Shown: positions 19,060 through 28,434, numbered from the stretch's first letter. The stretch is 64,000 nt of DNA from Flavobacterium suaedae (GCF_014642915.1 NZ_BMJE01000005.1:186001-250000), one strand, 5' to 3'. Made by a program: numbers and translations. Notes: a model not told the origin generated them from the letters alone.

Positions 19060-20193
19060 ATGAAAATAGCAATAGTATGTTACCCAACTTTTGGCGGTAG
19101 TGGTGTTGTAGCTACCGAACTGGGGTTGGAGTTAGCACGCAGAGGGCACGAAATACATTTTATTACCTATAGCCAGCCCGTACGTTTGGCATTGTTAAAT
19201 GCAAACATTCATTATCATGAAGTTCACGTTCCTGAATATCCTTTATTTCACTACCAACCGTATGAGCTAGCCCTGTCCAGTAAACTGGTAGATATGGTAA
19301 AACTACATGGTATAGAGCTTTTACACGTGCATTATGCTATTCCGCATGCCTATGCAGGCTATATGGCTAAAAAAATGCTGAAAGAACAGGGAATACACAT
19401 ACCAATGGTAACTACACTGCACGGTACTGATATTACACTTGTAGGGAAGCACCCAACGTATAAACCTGCCGTTAGTTTTAGTATTAACCATTCGGATGTA
19501 GTAACTTCAGTATCGGAGAATTTAAAAGAAGATACGTATAAACATTTTGATATAAACCGAGAAATAACAGTTATACCTAACTTTATTGAAATAGATAAAA
19601 ACAAAACGGATATAACATCGGAATGTCACCGTTCTATGATGGCTACCGAAACGCAAAAAATTATAACACACATTAGTAACTTTAGAGGTGTAAAGCGTAT
19701 TATAGATGTTGTTAAGGTGTTTTATGAAGTGCAAAAGAGCATACCTGCCAAATTAATGATGGTGGGTGATGGTCCTGAAAAAGCAGAAGCAGAAGATTTA
19801 TGTGATAAATTGGGCATAGGAGACAAAGTGATATTTTTTGGTAATAGCCACGAGATAGATAAAATATTATGTTTTAGTGATTTATTCCTGTTACCATCGG
19901 AAACGGAGAGTTTTGGTCTTGCAGCACTGGAGGCTATGGCTAGCGGAGTACCTGTAATATCTACTAACACTGGTGGTTTACCGGAAGTTAACAGAGATGG
20001 TGTTTCAGGTTACCTTAGTAATGTGGGCGATGTGCAGGATATGGCACAAAAAGCCCTAAGCATACTTTCGGATGATGAAGTATTACTAAAGTTCAAATCA
20101 AATGCTTTAAAAGTAGCACAGGAATTTAATATAGATAAAATAGTACCTTTATACGAACAATTATATCGTAAAGCTTTAAAAAAATTAGTATGA
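19060..20193 (+). CDS. bshA: N-acetyl-alpha-D-glucosaminyl L-malate synthase
   Basis: A 377-aa GT4-family glycosyltransferase that joins GlcNAc from UDP-GlcNAc to L-malate, the first step of bacillithiol synthesis. Diagnostic features: the N-terminal CYPTFGGSGVVATELG loop, HGTDITLVG mid-protein, and the GT4 donor-binding segment SETESFGLAALEAMASG with the EX7E pair. The start ATG is the first after the upstream terminator. TAATTTCG occurs twice upstream (18990-18997 and 19031-19038), one mismatch from the TAnnTTTG consensus. The next gene overlaps its stop by 4 bp. Confidence 0.95.
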   Translation: MKIAIVCYPTFGGSGVVATELGLELARRGHEIHFITYSQPVRLALLNANIHYHEVHVPEYPLFHYQPYELALSSKLVDMVKLHGIELLHVHYAIPHAYAGYMAKKMLKEQGIHIPMVTTLHGTDITLVGKHPTYKPAVSFSINHSDVVTSVSENLKEDTYKHFDINREITVIPNFIEIDKNKTDITSECHRSMMATETQKIITHISNFRGVKRIIDVVKVFYEVQKSIPAKLMMVGDGPEKAEAEDLCDKLGIGDKVIFFGNSHEIDKILCFSDLFLLPSETESFGLAALEAMASGVPVISTNTGGLPEVNRDGVSGYLSNVGDVQDMAQKALSILSDDEVLLKFKSNALKVAQEFNIDKIVPLYEQLYRKALKKLV

Positions 20194-20630
20194 AAAAATT
20201 AGTAGCATTAAGTTTTATCTTGATAACAATAATAAGTTGTAACAGTAAAAAAGCAGCTTCCGGAGAAGCCAACTTCACCATTTTAAAAGAAAATGGCTAC
20301 GGAGGCAGAGAAACCGAATCGCACGAACTTGTTAACGATACAAAAGCGTTAATAGCACTATGCAAAGAATTGAATATTCAGGAAGTACCTGCTGTAAACT
20401 TTGCCAAAAATAGTGTAGTAGCTGTTTTTATGGGGCAAAAAAGAAGTGGTGGCTATAGTATAACTATAGAAAAGGTTACAGTTGAAGAGAACACAGCACT
20501 TGTTTTAGTTAAAAACACAGTTCCTGAGCCCGGTGCTGCCGTTACTATGGCATTAACAGCACCTTACTGTGTAGCATTAATACCCAAAGCAAATGATGTT
20601 GAGGTAAAAGAGAATCCTGTAAAGATGTAA
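20190..20630 (+). CDS. PrcB-like C-terminal domain lipoprotein
   Basis: A 146-aa protein whose start overlaps the bshA stop (ATGA). It has a lipoprotein signal peptide with the lipobox ending IISC (Cys17). Residues about 60-140 match the PrcB_C family seen in dentilisin-complex subunits (NFAKNSVVAVFMGQKRSGGY and a PGAAVTMALTAPY stretch). Function here is unknown; translational coupling to bshA is the clearest contextual fact. Confidence 0.82.
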   Translation: MKKLVALSFILITIISCNSKKAASGEANFTILKENGYGGRETESHELVNDTKALIALCKELNIQEVPAVNFAKNSVVAVFMGQKRSGGYSITIEKVTVEENTALVLVKNTVPEPGAAVTMALTAPYCVALIPKANDVEVKENPVKM

Positions 20631-20634
20631 GTTT

Positions 20635-21480
20635 TTAAGGTTCTGTTATTTCTATCTCTGCATATACAGGCAGATGGTCAGAAGGGTAACGGCAATCTTT
20701 AGAATCGCTTAATACAGCATATTTTACTACTGTTATACCTGTAGGAGTCGTGAAAATATAATCTATTCTACGAGTAACAGGTTTGTTAAACTCAAAACCG
20801 TTAAATGTGCCTATAGGTCCAAAAGTAAGTTCGGCTATATCTTTACTGTCATTTAATACTTTTTTTATTTCATTTATAGGTTCACTATCAGGTTCTAAAT
20901 TAAAATCGCCGGTAAGTACAAAAGGATAGTTTTGTGTGTTTAGCTCGTTTATCTTTTTAAGGATAAGTTCAGCACTTTCAGCACGTGCAATAGTCCCTAC
21001 ATGGTCAAAATGCGTATTAAAAACCCATATTTTTTGTTTGGTAATTATATTCTCAAATAAGCCATAAGTACAAATTCTTTTACAGGCAGCATCCCAACCC
21101 ATTGATGGTAAATCAGGTGTTTCGGACAACCAAAAGGTTGATTGCTGTACTACCTTATATTTTTTACTATTGTAAAATATAGCTGAATATTCGCCTTCGG
21201 CTTTTCCATCTTCTCGTCCAACACCTATAGCATCATACTGATTGTTTAAATACAAAAGAAGATATGCCATTTGCGTAGGTAAGGCTTCCTGAACGCCCAT
21301 AAAGTCGGGTTCATAAAACATTACCTGTTGTGCTAAAAATTCCTTTCGGTTGTCCCAACGGTTTTCACCGTCGCTTGCTACATCAAGCCTGATGTTATAG
21401 GACATGACCTTAATATCCTGACAAAAACTATTGAGACTGATTAGTAATGTGAAAAGGACTAAAGTTCTTTTACAAGTCAT
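20635..21480 (-). CDS. Secreted endonuclease/exonuclease/phosphatase family protein
   Basis: 281 aa with a signal peptide (about residues 1-20, ending SFCQ). Metal and catalytic motifs of the EEP fold are all visible: MSYNIR, VQEAL (metal Glu), NTHFDH (catalytic His), TGDFN, DYIFT and the terminal SDHLPV. Substrates in the family range from nucleic acids to phospholipids and inositol phosphates; secretion favours an extracytoplasmic phosphodiester. It converges on the PrcB-like gene and lies 3 bp downstream of the next minus-strand gene, so they share an operon. Confidence 0.9.
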   Translation of the reverse strand: MTCKRTLVLFTLLISLNSFCQDIKVMSYNIRLDVASDGENRWDNRKEFLAQQVMFYEPDFMGVQEALPTQMAYLLLYLNNQYDAIGVGREDGKAEGEYSAIFYNSKKYKVVQQSTFWLSETPDLPSMGWDAACKRICTYGLFENIITKQKIWVFNTHFDHVGTIARAESAELILKKINELNTQNYPFVLTGDFNLEPDSEPINEIKKVLNDSKDIAELTFGPIGTFNGFEFNKPVTRRIDYIFTTPTGITVVKYAVLSDSKDCRYPSDHLPVYAEIEITEP

Positions 21481-21483
21481 TGT

Positions 21484-21801
21484 TTACTTCCTTTTACGGT
21501 GTATCAAAAGTTTTTCGATAACTTTATTCTCCATAGGAGAAGAAGTGGTTTCATCACCTGTTACCAATATACCTTTTACACCCGATGTTGATACAATACC
21601 ATATACAGTAGCTTCATCATCAGGGTTTGATTCGCCTTCGTAAAAGTAAATATCGCTTATTTCAAACTCATCATGATTAAAATTGCCCGAAATACAGGTT
21701 AGGCAGTTTTCTTCAAGGTTAAAATCTTCGGTGTAACCTTTTTCTCTTAGTTCGTTTATAGCTTTTAAAACAGTAGCGTAGTGATAGGAAATGTTACTCA
21801 T
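21484..21801 (-). CDS. Conserved small Bacteroidota protein
   Basis: 105 aa, acidic, no membrane segment. Homologues are commonly labelled phosphoribosylpyrophosphate synthetase, but the chain is far too short and lacks the PRPP motif, so the label is not supported. It is first in a two-gene unit with the EEP family gene. A 7-bp inverted repeat (TAAGGAT/ATCCTTA, 21801-21822) overlaps its start. Confidence 0.7.
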   Translation of the reverse strand: MSNISYHYATVLKAINELREKGYTEDFNLEENCLTCISGNFNHDEFEISDIYFYEGESNPDDEATVYGIVSTSGVKGILVTGDETTSSPMENKVIEKLLIHRKRK

Positions 21802-21879
21802 AAGGATTATTATTTATCCTTAAAAGTACTTAAATATTTTTATTTAGCGTGTTAAATGTAAGTTGCTCCAATACCCTTT

Positions 21880-22404
21880 TTATGGAATAGAAGTCATTCC
21901 GTAAAGTTTAAATTCACCGTTTATTTTTACAAACTGAAAAGCATGGCTGGAGCCCGGGTGCCCTTTCGAAAGTTCGTTTGCTAAGTAGGTAGGTATCCAT
22001 ACCTCATAAAGCTTTAAATCCTTAGGATAGTTTGTTGGTAAGTATTTAGATTTAAAGTCTTTTATAGTAATTGTGCTAAAAGTGTAGCCTCTTTTTACTA
22101 ATGCTTTATACACAGGTGATTTATCAAAGTTTTTGGCAATGTTTAAATAGAATACTTCCGATGTTACAAAATTACCTTCTTCGTTAAATTCAGGTTTTCC
22201 TACACAATCTATACAGTCTACAGCACCATAACAAACAGTTTTAAATGTGTTTTTGTCCTCGTTTAATAGAGATTCTATTAGCTTGATGAAAACTTTATCT
22301 AAAGCATCCCATTCACTTTTATCTGTTTTTTCAGATGATGTATTATTTTGTGAAAAACCTGTACCTGCAACTAGGAACAGGCAAAATATAAAAAACTTCT
22401 TCAT
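21880..22404 (-). CDS. Secreted protein of unknown function
   Basis: 174 aa with a clear signal peptide (MKKFFIFCLFLVAGTGFSQ). The mature part is mixed helix/strand, with a CYGAVDCIDC cluster around residues 60-70 that could form disulfides. No family recognised. It stands alone between the small conserved gene and the helicase. Confidence 0.7.
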   Translation of the reverse strand: MKKFFIFCLFLVAGTGFSQNNTSSEKTDKSEWDALDKVFIKLIESLLNEDKNTFKTVCYGAVDCIDCVGKPEFNEEGNFVTSEVFYLNIAKNFDKSPVYKALVKRGYTFSTITIKDFKSKYLPTNYPKDLKLYEVWIPTYLANELSKGHPGSSHAFQFVKINGEFKLYGMTSIP

Positions 22405-22454
22405 AAACTTTAAAGCATTATTTACAGCATATAAATGTAAACATATTTAAAAAG

Positions 22455-22484
22455 AAAAAACACTGATTAATACCAGCGTTTTTT
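22455..22484 (-). terminator. Terminator overlapping the end of the DEAD-box helicase gene
   Basis: Minus-strand hairpin with an A-rich left arm containing ACGCTG and a right arm CAGTGT plus T run; the stop codon lies in the loop region. Confidence 0.6.
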
Positions 22485-23795
22485 CTTTTTTTTAGAAGCA
22501 GTAGACTTTCGAGACTTTGATTTTTTCGAGGTATTACTACTACCTCCTTTATTACTACTACCTCCTTTATTACTATTACTTCTGTTATTATTCCTGTTGT
22601 TACTGTTTCGGTTATTACCCGCAGGCTTTTTACTTTCCTCTTCTTTATCAGCGTTTTCCTGATAGGGATAAGGGTGACCGTCAATAACCTTAATTTGCAG
22701 TCGTATTAACTTCTGAATATCTTTAAGATAGGTAAGTTCATCTTTTCCGCAGAATGAAATAGCAAGCCCTTCGTTACCCGCTCTTCCTGTTCGCCCAATA
22801 CGGTGAACGTAAGTTTCGGGAATATTAGGTAAGTCAAAATTAATAACATAAGGCAGGTTGTCAATATCTATACCTCTTGCAGCAATATCAGTAGCTACTA
22901 AAACAGCTATTTCTTTATTTTTAAATGCATTAAGCATTTTAACTCTTGTATTCTGTGATTTATCACCGTGAATGGCACCCGCTTCTATACCATTCTTTTT
23001 TAATGCTTTTACAACATTATCAGCACCGTGCTTGGTACGGGTAAATACTAAAACATTAGACAGGTTTTCATTGCGAATAAGATGGTATAGTAGTTTACGC
23101 TTATTGGTTTTATCTACATGGTAAACCTGTTGTTTAACACGTTCGGCTGTTGACGATATAGGTGCTACTGATATGTATTCAGGTTCAGTAAGGAAGGTGT
23201 CGGCAAGTTCACGTATTGCAATAGGCATAGTAGCCGAAAACAATAATGTTTGCCTGTTATCGGGTGTTAGCTTTATAATCTTTTTTACATCGTTAATAAA
23301 GCCCATATCCAGCATTTGGTCGGCTTCATCAAGCACTAAGTGGTGCAGGTAATCAAGGTTTATAAAGCCTTGTTTGTGCAAATCCAGTAAACGTCCTGGT
23401 GTTGCAATAAGTACATCAACACCCTTTTTAAGCTGGTCTGTTTGTGTAACCTGATTTACACCACCAAAAATAGTAAGCTGCCGTACATTGGTATATTTAC
23501 CATACGTATCAAAACTTTCACCAATTTGCAGTGCAAGCTCGCGGGTAGGGGTAATAACAAGTGTGCGTATACGCTTTACTTTTTTTGCCGAACCTACAAT
23601 TCTATGTAGTTGATTAAGTATAGGTATAGCAAAAGCTGCTGTTTTACCGGTACCGGTTTGAGCGCAGCCCACAAGGTCTTTATCGTTAAGTATAACAGGA
23701 ATGGCTTGCTGTTGTATAGGGGTAGGTTCTTCGTACCCTTGGTCAGCCAATGCATGTTGTATGTTTTTTAATAAGTTTAAATCTTCAAATTTCAT
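22467..23795 (-). CDS. DEAD-box ATP-dependent RNA helicase (RhlE-like)
   Basis: 442 aa with the full motif set: Q motif PTPIQQQAIP, AQTGTGKT (I), PTRELALQ (Ia), DEAD (II), SAT (III) and HRIGRTGRAG (VI). The C-terminal 70 residues are disordered, first Asn/Arg/Ser-rich with two copies of GGSSNK, then a Lys/Ser-rich basic tail ending KKKKKRWY, typical for RNA binding. A TACCTTTG element (23849-23842) and a stem-loop near the predicted mRNA 5' end lie upstream. Likely roles are ribosome assembly and cold adaptation. Confidence 0.95.
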   Translation of the reverse strand: MKFEDLNLLKNIQHALADQGYEEPTPIQQQAIPVILNDKDLVGCAQTGTGKTAAFAIPILNQLHRIVGSAKKVKRIRTLVITPTRELALQIGESFDTYGKYTNVRQLTIFGGVNQVTQTDQLKKGVDVLIATPGRLLDLHKQGFINLDYLHHLVLDEADQMLDMGFINDVKKIIKLTPDNRQTLLFSATMPIAIRELADTFLTEPEYISVAPISSTAERVKQQVYHVDKTNKRKLLYHLIRNENLSNVLVFTRTKHGADNVVKALKKNGIEAGAIHGDKSQNTRVKMLNAFKNKEIAVLVATDIAARGIDIDNLPYVINFDLPNIPETYVHRIGRTGRAGNEGLAISFCGKDELTYLKDIQKLIRLQIKVIDGHPYPYQENADKEEESKKPAGNNRNSNNRNNNRSNSNKGGSSNKGGSSNTSKKSKSRKSTASKKKKKRWY

Positions 23796-23810
23796 GTATA
23801 ATAATAGTAT

Positions 23811-23849
23811 TAAGCGCTTAGCAATATGTACTAAGCGCCTTCAAAGGTA
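23811..23849 (-). promoter_or_regulatory. Promoter element and 5'-UTR hairpin of the DEAD-box helicase
   Basis: TACCTTTG at 23849-23842 (minus) is a full TAnnTTTG match. Immediately downstream, GCGCTTAG (23838-23831) can pair with CTAAGCGC (23821-23814) across a 9-nt loop, so the transcript would begin with a stem-loop. Confidence 0.5.
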
Positions 23850-23884
23850 ATCTATTTAAATTTAGCAGTTATTTTTGCTATGGT

Positions 23885-24916
23885 TTACAACTCTTTAGCT
23901 TTCATAAAGTCAGTAACTAAAAATGCAATTAGCTTGCCTGTTAAGTGCTGGTTAGCTTTATTGTCTAAGGTAGGTGCTCCCTCGCATAAATGCAGGTAAG
24001 CAGCTTTTTTATTTCTCCCGAAATAATGTATAAACTGGCGTACTTTTTCTATACTGAAACCGCTTGGCGTCATAGCACTACTGGCAACATTTGGTAAAGC
24101 ATCTAAGTCTATTTCAATACCAAAGGTTTCATCTTCTATAAAACCAAGCGCATGACCAAGCTCATCAGAGAAATTTTTTTCTCCGCGTACGGCTATTTGC
24201 TCATAAGTGTTATATTTTATTCTTTCCTTTTGCTTTTTAAGGCTTTCTAATACACCTTTTGAGGTATAGTTTTCATGAATACCGAATATGAAGTACTTTT
24301 TAAGGAAACCTTCTTCATAAGCATAGGTGAATCCGTTACCACTATGGCGTCCTTCCATTATTCGGAAATCAGTATGGGCATCAAAATTAATAACATTAAT
24401 AGGTTTACCATAGGCAAGGGCAGTACCTTTTATATTACCGTAAGCATTATTATGCCCTCCGCCAATAATAATAGGTGTTTTACCTGCTGCAACTATATTG
24501 CGTACTATATGTGATACCTCTTTATCTATAGCAGCAATAATAGAAGAAAGTTCTTTTCTTTCTTCCGGTACGTTAGTATCTAAATCTTCGGCATCTTCAA
24601 GAGCCTGTGTAACGTCAAGATGTCCCAGTACTAATAGGTGACTGCCTTTACAAAATTTATTATGCTGTATGTTAACAATACTTTTTAGAGCAGATTCCCA
24701 TGCTGATGTAGCCCCGCATCTGCCAAAGTTAGCCCGAACACCAATATCTTCGGGTATACCAAATAATACAAATTCCGCATTACACTCTTTAGTAAACTCC
24801 CAGATATCTTTGTTTTTGGGAACTGTAAGTATGCGTTCGCCAAATTTTATTTCTCCACTGCGTTGCGATGTATACTTGGTAATATCGCTGTTTGTAAGCC
24901 TTATAATGTTTTCCAT
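23885..24916 (-). CDS. hutG: Formimidoylglutamase (arginase family)
   Basis: Cleaves N-formimidoyl-L-glutamate to glutamate and formamide, the last step of one histidine-degradation route. At 343 aa it shows the ureohydrolase metal motifs: GGGHNNAYGN, NFDAHTDFR and EIDLDALP. Identification as HutG rather than arginase rests partly on hutI 1.1 kb upstream on the same strand. A TATTTTTG element (24941-24934, minus) precedes it. The intervening coiled-coil gene is on the other strand. Confidence 0.88.
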   Translation of the reverse strand: MENIIRLTNSDITKYTSQRSGEIKFGERILTVPKNKDIWEFTKECNAEFVLFGIPEDIGVRANFGRCGATSAWESALKSIVNIQHNKFCKGSHLLVLGHLDVTQALEDAEDLDTNVPEERKELSSIIAAIDKEVSHIVRNIVAAGKTPIIIGGGHNNAYGNIKGTALAYGKPINVINFDAHTDFRIMEGRHSGNGFTYAYEEGFLKKYFIFGIHENYTSKGVLESLKKQKERIKYNTYEQIAVRGEKNFSDELGHALGFIEDETFGIEIDLDALPNVASSAMTPSGFSIEKVRQFIHYFGRNKKAAYLHLCEGAPTLDNKANQHLTGKLIAFLVTDFMKAKEL

Positions 24917-24933
24917 ATAATTTTCTAGTACCC

Positions 24934-24941
24934 CAAAAATA
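24934..24941 (-). promoter_or_regulatory. -7 element TATTTTTG upstream of hutG
   Basis: Full TAnnTTTG match on the minus strand, about 18 bp before the start codon. The -33 element is not clear. Confidence 0.4.
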
Positions 24942-24992
24942 CTATAATTAACTAAAATTTCGTTAAAAAATATAGTATATATAAATAATATT

Positions 24993-25000
24993 TAACTTTG
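24993..25000 (+). promoter_or_regulatory. -7 element TAACTTTG of the coiled-coil gene
   Basis: Full match to TAnnTTTG ending 20 bp before the start at 25020. Confidence 0.5.
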
Positions 25001-25019
25001 TTGAAACTATAAATTAGAC

Positions 25020-25898
25020 ATGGAAAAAAGAGAGAAAAGTAATTCCAGCTTAAAAGCTATAATAGTAGTTCTTGCTATTCTTTTAGTAGGTAGTCTTGCC
25101 TTTATGTATAAAATGAGTACAGACAATGAAGCTTCTGAGAAAAAGTTTGTAACTGAAAAAGAGCAGTTAATAGCTGACCTTGAAGCTGCTAAAAAACAGT
25201 ACAGTGATGCTGAGGCGCAAAATTCAGAGTTAGCTGCTGATTTTGAGGAAGAGCGCGCTAAAGTGCAGGAACTTTTGGAGCAGGTTAAAAAAGCAGAAGG
25301 CGATGTTGCAGCATTAAACAGATACAAGCAACAATATTTTAAGCTTAAAAAGGAGATGGATAACCTTATAGCTGAAAATAAAATGCTTAAAGAGGAAAAT
25401 GCCAGGTTATTAACAGAGCGTGACAGTACCATGACTGCACTTAGTGACTCTAAGACGTATAATGATACGCTGATAAACCAAAATGAGCGTTTAAGTAAAA
25501 CTATTGACAGAGCTTCTAAGTTAACTATTGTAGACCTTAAAGCGGAACCTTACAAGCAAAGAAGATCCGGTAAATTAATTGCTACGGACAGAGCGAGACG
25601 TGTAGACCTTTTAAAAATAGGATTTACTATTGCTGCTAACGAAGTAGCAAATGCGGGAGAAAAGATGTACTATGTACAGGTTATAGACCCTAAGAACAAC
25701 GTTTTAGGTGATAAGAAAACAGAAGTGTTTGGTGAGTATACGTTAACGTATAGCTTTATAACCAATGCAGAATATGAAAATAAAACGATAAAAGTTTCAG
25801 AAGAACTTAAAGGAGATGATTTTGAAAAAGGTACTTATTATGTAAACCTTTTTGACGGAGGTACACCTGTAGCTTCATCAACCTTTACTTTAGACTAA
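25020..25898 (+). CDS. Membrane-anchored coiled-coil protein of unknown function
   Basis: 292 aa. A short basic cytoplasmic tail and one membrane helix (about residues 13-30, AIIVVLAILLVGSLAFMY) are followed by a long heptad-rich coiled coil (about 35-165), then a beta-rich C-terminal domain (about 185-292) ending in a strand pair. The topology suggests an anchored periplasmic spacer with a terminal binding domain. It is transcribed alone from its own TAACTTTG promoter and ends at a perfect terminator. Confidence 0.85.
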   Translation: MEKREKSNSSLKAIIVVLAILLVGSLAFMYKMSTDNEASEKKFVTEKEQLIADLEAAKKQYSDAEAQNSELAADFEEERAKVQELLEQVKKAEGDVAALNRYKQQYFKLKKEMDNLIAENKMLKEENARLLTERDSTMTALSDSKTYNDTLINQNERLSKTIDRASKLTIVDLKAEPYKQRRSGKLIATDRARRVDLLKIGFTIAANEVANAGEKMYYVQVIDPKNNVLGDKKTEVFGEYTLTYSFITNAEYENKTIKVSEELKGDDFEKGTYYVNLFDGGTPVASSTFTLD

Positions 25899-25921
25899 TA
25901 AAGTAAGCAACATATAAAAAT

Positions 25922-25956
25922 AAAAGCCTGTAGTACAACTACAGGCTTTTTTATTG
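25922..25956 (+). terminator. Intrinsic terminator after the coiled-coil gene
   Basis: Perfect 13-bp stem AAAAGCCTGTAGT (25922-25934) with ACTACAGGCTTTT (25938-25950), 3-nt loop, T run. Probably bidirectional, serving the convergent hutI as well. Confidence 0.9.
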
Positions 25957-25983
25957 CTCATACCTAAAAGCAATATTGGCTTT

Positions 25984-27222
25984 CTACTCTATAGCTTTAC
26001 CGTTTATTAATACAGTATCAATTAAGTTACTGCCAAAAGCATACGGTAGTTGATAGTATGAAGAAAGCGGTTTTGTAATTATAATATTAGCTTTTTTCCC
26101 TTTTGTAATACTGCCATGAGTATCGCTTATACCCATAGCATATGCACCATTTACAGTCGCTGCATTAATAGCCTCTTCCGGAGTCATTTTCATTTTAATA
26201 CAGGCTGTTGCCACAACTAAGTTCATATTACCGGATGGGGTAGTACCAGGGTTAAAATCGGTAGCAAGTGCCAGTGGTAAACCTGCATCAATAATTTTTC
26301 GAGCAGGTGTATATGGTATACTGATAAAGAAAGAACAGCTAGGTAGTGCTACTGGAATTGTGTTACTGTTTTTCAGTACTTCAACATCCTCATCAGTAAC
26401 TATTTCAAGGTGGTCTACGCTTAGTGCATTGTGCTTAACACAAGCCTCTATACCGTTAATAGCTGTAAACTGGTTAACGTGTATTTTAGCGGTAAGTCCG
26501 TATTTTTTACCCGCTTCCATAATGCGTTCGGTTTCTGCTACAGAGAAGTAACCCGTTTCACAGAAAGCATCAATATAGTCTGCTAAATTTTCCTCGGCAA
26601 TTTTAGGAAGCATTTCGTTAACTATAACATCTATATAGCCCTCATGGTTTTCTTTATATTCCGCAGGGAATGCATGAGCCCCTAAAAAAGTAGCTTTAAT
26701 AGCAACAGGATATTCTTCACGAAGGCGTTTTATAACGCGTAGCATTTTAAGTTCGCCATCTACAGTTAACCCGTAACCAGATTTTATTTCTACCGCTCCC
26801 GAACCCTGACGCATTACTTCTTCCAGCCTTTCTTTTGACTGTTGATATAGTTCCTCTTCACTGGTTTTATTCAGTTTTTTAGCAGAGTTTAGTATACCAC
26901 CTCCGCGCGATGCTATTTCCTCGTATGAAAGTCCGTTAATACGGTCTACAAACTCCTGTTCACGGTTACCGGCATATACTATGTGGGTGTGGCTGTCGCA
27001 CCAAGCAGGCAGTACCGTTTTACCTTCTGCGTTTATAATTTCAGCATCATTTATATCAGGACAGTTGTCCATAGTGCCATAATCGGCTATAGTGTCATTT
27101 TCTATAAGTAACCATGCGTTTTCAAGTAAAGGCAGGTTTGCCATGTCTTTTCCTGATATTTTATCAATATTGGTATCGCGTACCTGTAGTAATGTTGTAA
27201 TATTGGTAATAAGTAACTTCAT
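25984..27222 (-). CDS. hutI: Imidazolonepropionase
   Basis: Hydrolyses 4-imidazolone-5-propanoate to N-formimidoyl-L-glutamate, the substrate of the adjacent hutG product. The 412-aa amidohydrolase shows the metal motif CDSHTHIVYAG, the substrate-loop GGGI, a second His in ATFLGAHAFP and the late Asp in ALATDFNPGT. Length is normal. hutH and hutU are not in the window. Confidence 0.95.
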   Translation of the reverse strand: MKLLITNITTLLQVRDTNIDKISGKDMANLPLLENAWLLIENDTIADYGTMDNCPDINDAEIINAEGKTVLPAWCDSHTHIVYAGNREQEFVDRINGLSYEEIASRGGGILNSAKKLNKTSEEELYQQSKERLEEVMRQGSGAVEIKSGYGLTVDGELKMLRVIKRLREEYPVAIKATFLGAHAFPAEYKENHEGYIDVIVNEMLPKIAEENLADYIDAFCETGYFSVAETERIMEAGKKYGLTAKIHVNQFTAINGIEACVKHNALSVDHLEIVTDEDVEVLKNSNTIPVALPSCSFFISIPYTPARKIIDAGLPLALATDFNPGTTPSGNMNLVVATACIKMKMTPEEAINAATVNGAYAMGISDTHGSITKGKKANIIITKPLSSYYQLPYAFGSNLIDTVLINGKAIE

Positions 27223-27292
27223 ATTTTAAACTTTTTGTAAAAATAGAATTGATTTTAAAAAACTCCTATCTTTATATAAACAAATAAAGGTT

Positions 27293-28381
27293 TTGAGAAG
27301 AATAAAATACAGGAAAGTACGAAAAGTACAACCGTACGGCTATGAATACACAGGGGCATATACTACAGTACCTGTAGAAATGCAGCTATTTACTTATGAT
27401 GAAGAGCATTGCGAAGAAGACAATAAAGTATCGGTTGATAAATTGGTAAAAGCCAAAAACAACACAAGTAAAAGTGATAGCGTTAAATGGTTTAATATTC
27501 ATGGTTTACATGATACAGAACTTATAAAAGAGGTTGGAAGCCGCTTAGAATTGGATGGCTTTGTAATGGGTGATATTTTAAATACTTCTCAGCGTACCCG
27601 TATTGAAGATTTAGGGGAGATGTTATTTTTCAGTGTGAAATCAATACTGCCACAAGAAGAGGGCGAAGATTTTATACAAACGGAACAGATTAGCTTTGTA
27701 ATGCTAAGAGATAATACTATTATCTCTTTTCAGGAAAAGAAAAGTGATTATTTTTCTCATATAAGGGAGAGGATACGTTCAAACATCGGCATTATTCGTA
27801 AGCGTAAAACAGACTATTTGCTTTACATGATGCTTGATGCTATTATTGAAAACTTTTTTATTACGATTGAAAAGTATGAAGAACGTATTGAAAAACTAAC
27901 TATAGAAGCTAAAACAAATTATAAGGCAGATATAATTACTAAGGTTGAAAAAATAAGGGAAGACCTCAATTACCTTAAGCGTGCTATAAGCCCTTTAAAA
28001 GAAGCATTATATAATTTAAGAAACGTAGAGGAAGATGCCGAATTTCAGGTGATAAATAAAAGTAGTTATGCCTTTTTTGCTCGTTTACACCATAAAAGCA
28101 TGGAGTTGTTAGACCAAGTGGAGTATGACCTTAACTCGCTGGAAAGTATCTCTAATTTTCATTATTCTGCGCAAGGGCAACGCATGAACGAGATTATGAA
28201 AACGCTTACTATTTATTCGGTTATATTTATGCCAATAACCTTTATAGTGGGAGTATATGGAATGAATTTTGAAAACATGCCCGAACTGCATACCCAATAC
28301 GGCTATTATGTAGCACTGGGGGCTATGGCGGTAATTACTATAATTATGGTTATTTACTTTAAAGTAAAAGATTGGTTTTAG
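27293..28381 (+). CDS. corA: CorA family Mg2+/Co2+ transporter
   Basis: A 362-aa inner-membrane channel. The signature GMN loop (VYGMNFENMPE) lies between two C-terminal membrane helices (about residues 305-325 and 338-358); the N-terminal 280 residues form the cytoplasmic funnel with long helices. The start is taken at TTG 27293, because the next in-frame ATG would remove about 26 family-typical residues (beginning RRIKYRKVRKVQPYG). It is divergent from hutI with a 70-bp gap. TATCTTTA (27267-27274) is a near-match to the -7 element. Confidence 0.93.
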   Translation: MRRIKYRKVRKVQPYGYEYTGAYTTVPVEMQLFTYDEEHCEEDNKVSVDKLVKAKNNTSKSDSVKWFNIHGLHDTELIKEVGSRLELDGFVMGDILNTSQRTRIEDLGEMLFFSVKSILPQEEGEDFIQTEQISFVMLRDNTIISFQEKKSDYFSHIRERIRSNIGIIRKRKTDYLLYMMLDAIIENFFITIEKYEERIEKLTIEAKTNYKADIITKVEKIREDLNYLKRAISPLKEALYNLRNVEEDAEFQVINKSSYAFFARLHHKSMELLDQVEYDLNSLESISNFHYSAQGQRMNEIMKTLTIYSVIFMPITFIVGVYGMNFENMPELHTQYGYYVALGAMAVITIIMVIYFKVKDWF

Positions 28382-28383
28382 CA

Positions 28384-28430
28384 GTTAAAAAAACTTTCAG
28401 GAGGTTTTAAAAAAACACTCCTGAAAAGTA
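28384..28430 (-). terminator. Terminator of the minus-strand GNAT-AraC-VOC operon
   Basis: ACTTTTCAGGAG and CTCCTGAAAGT (arms at 28419-28430 and 28393-28403) form a stem followed, reading the minus strand, by a T7 run. Read in the plus direction the T run is missing. Confidence 0.65.
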
Positions 28431-28434
28431 AAAG

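Noticed and set aside
21484..21801. Phosphoribosylpyrophosphate synthetase annotation
   Set aside because: Only 105 aa and without the PRPP-binding motif.
25007..25432. 141-aa minus-strand frame opposite the coiled-coil gene
   Set aside because: The Ser/Leu-rich translation is the expected complement of Lys/Glu-rich heptads, and the opposite gene has a promoter and terminator.
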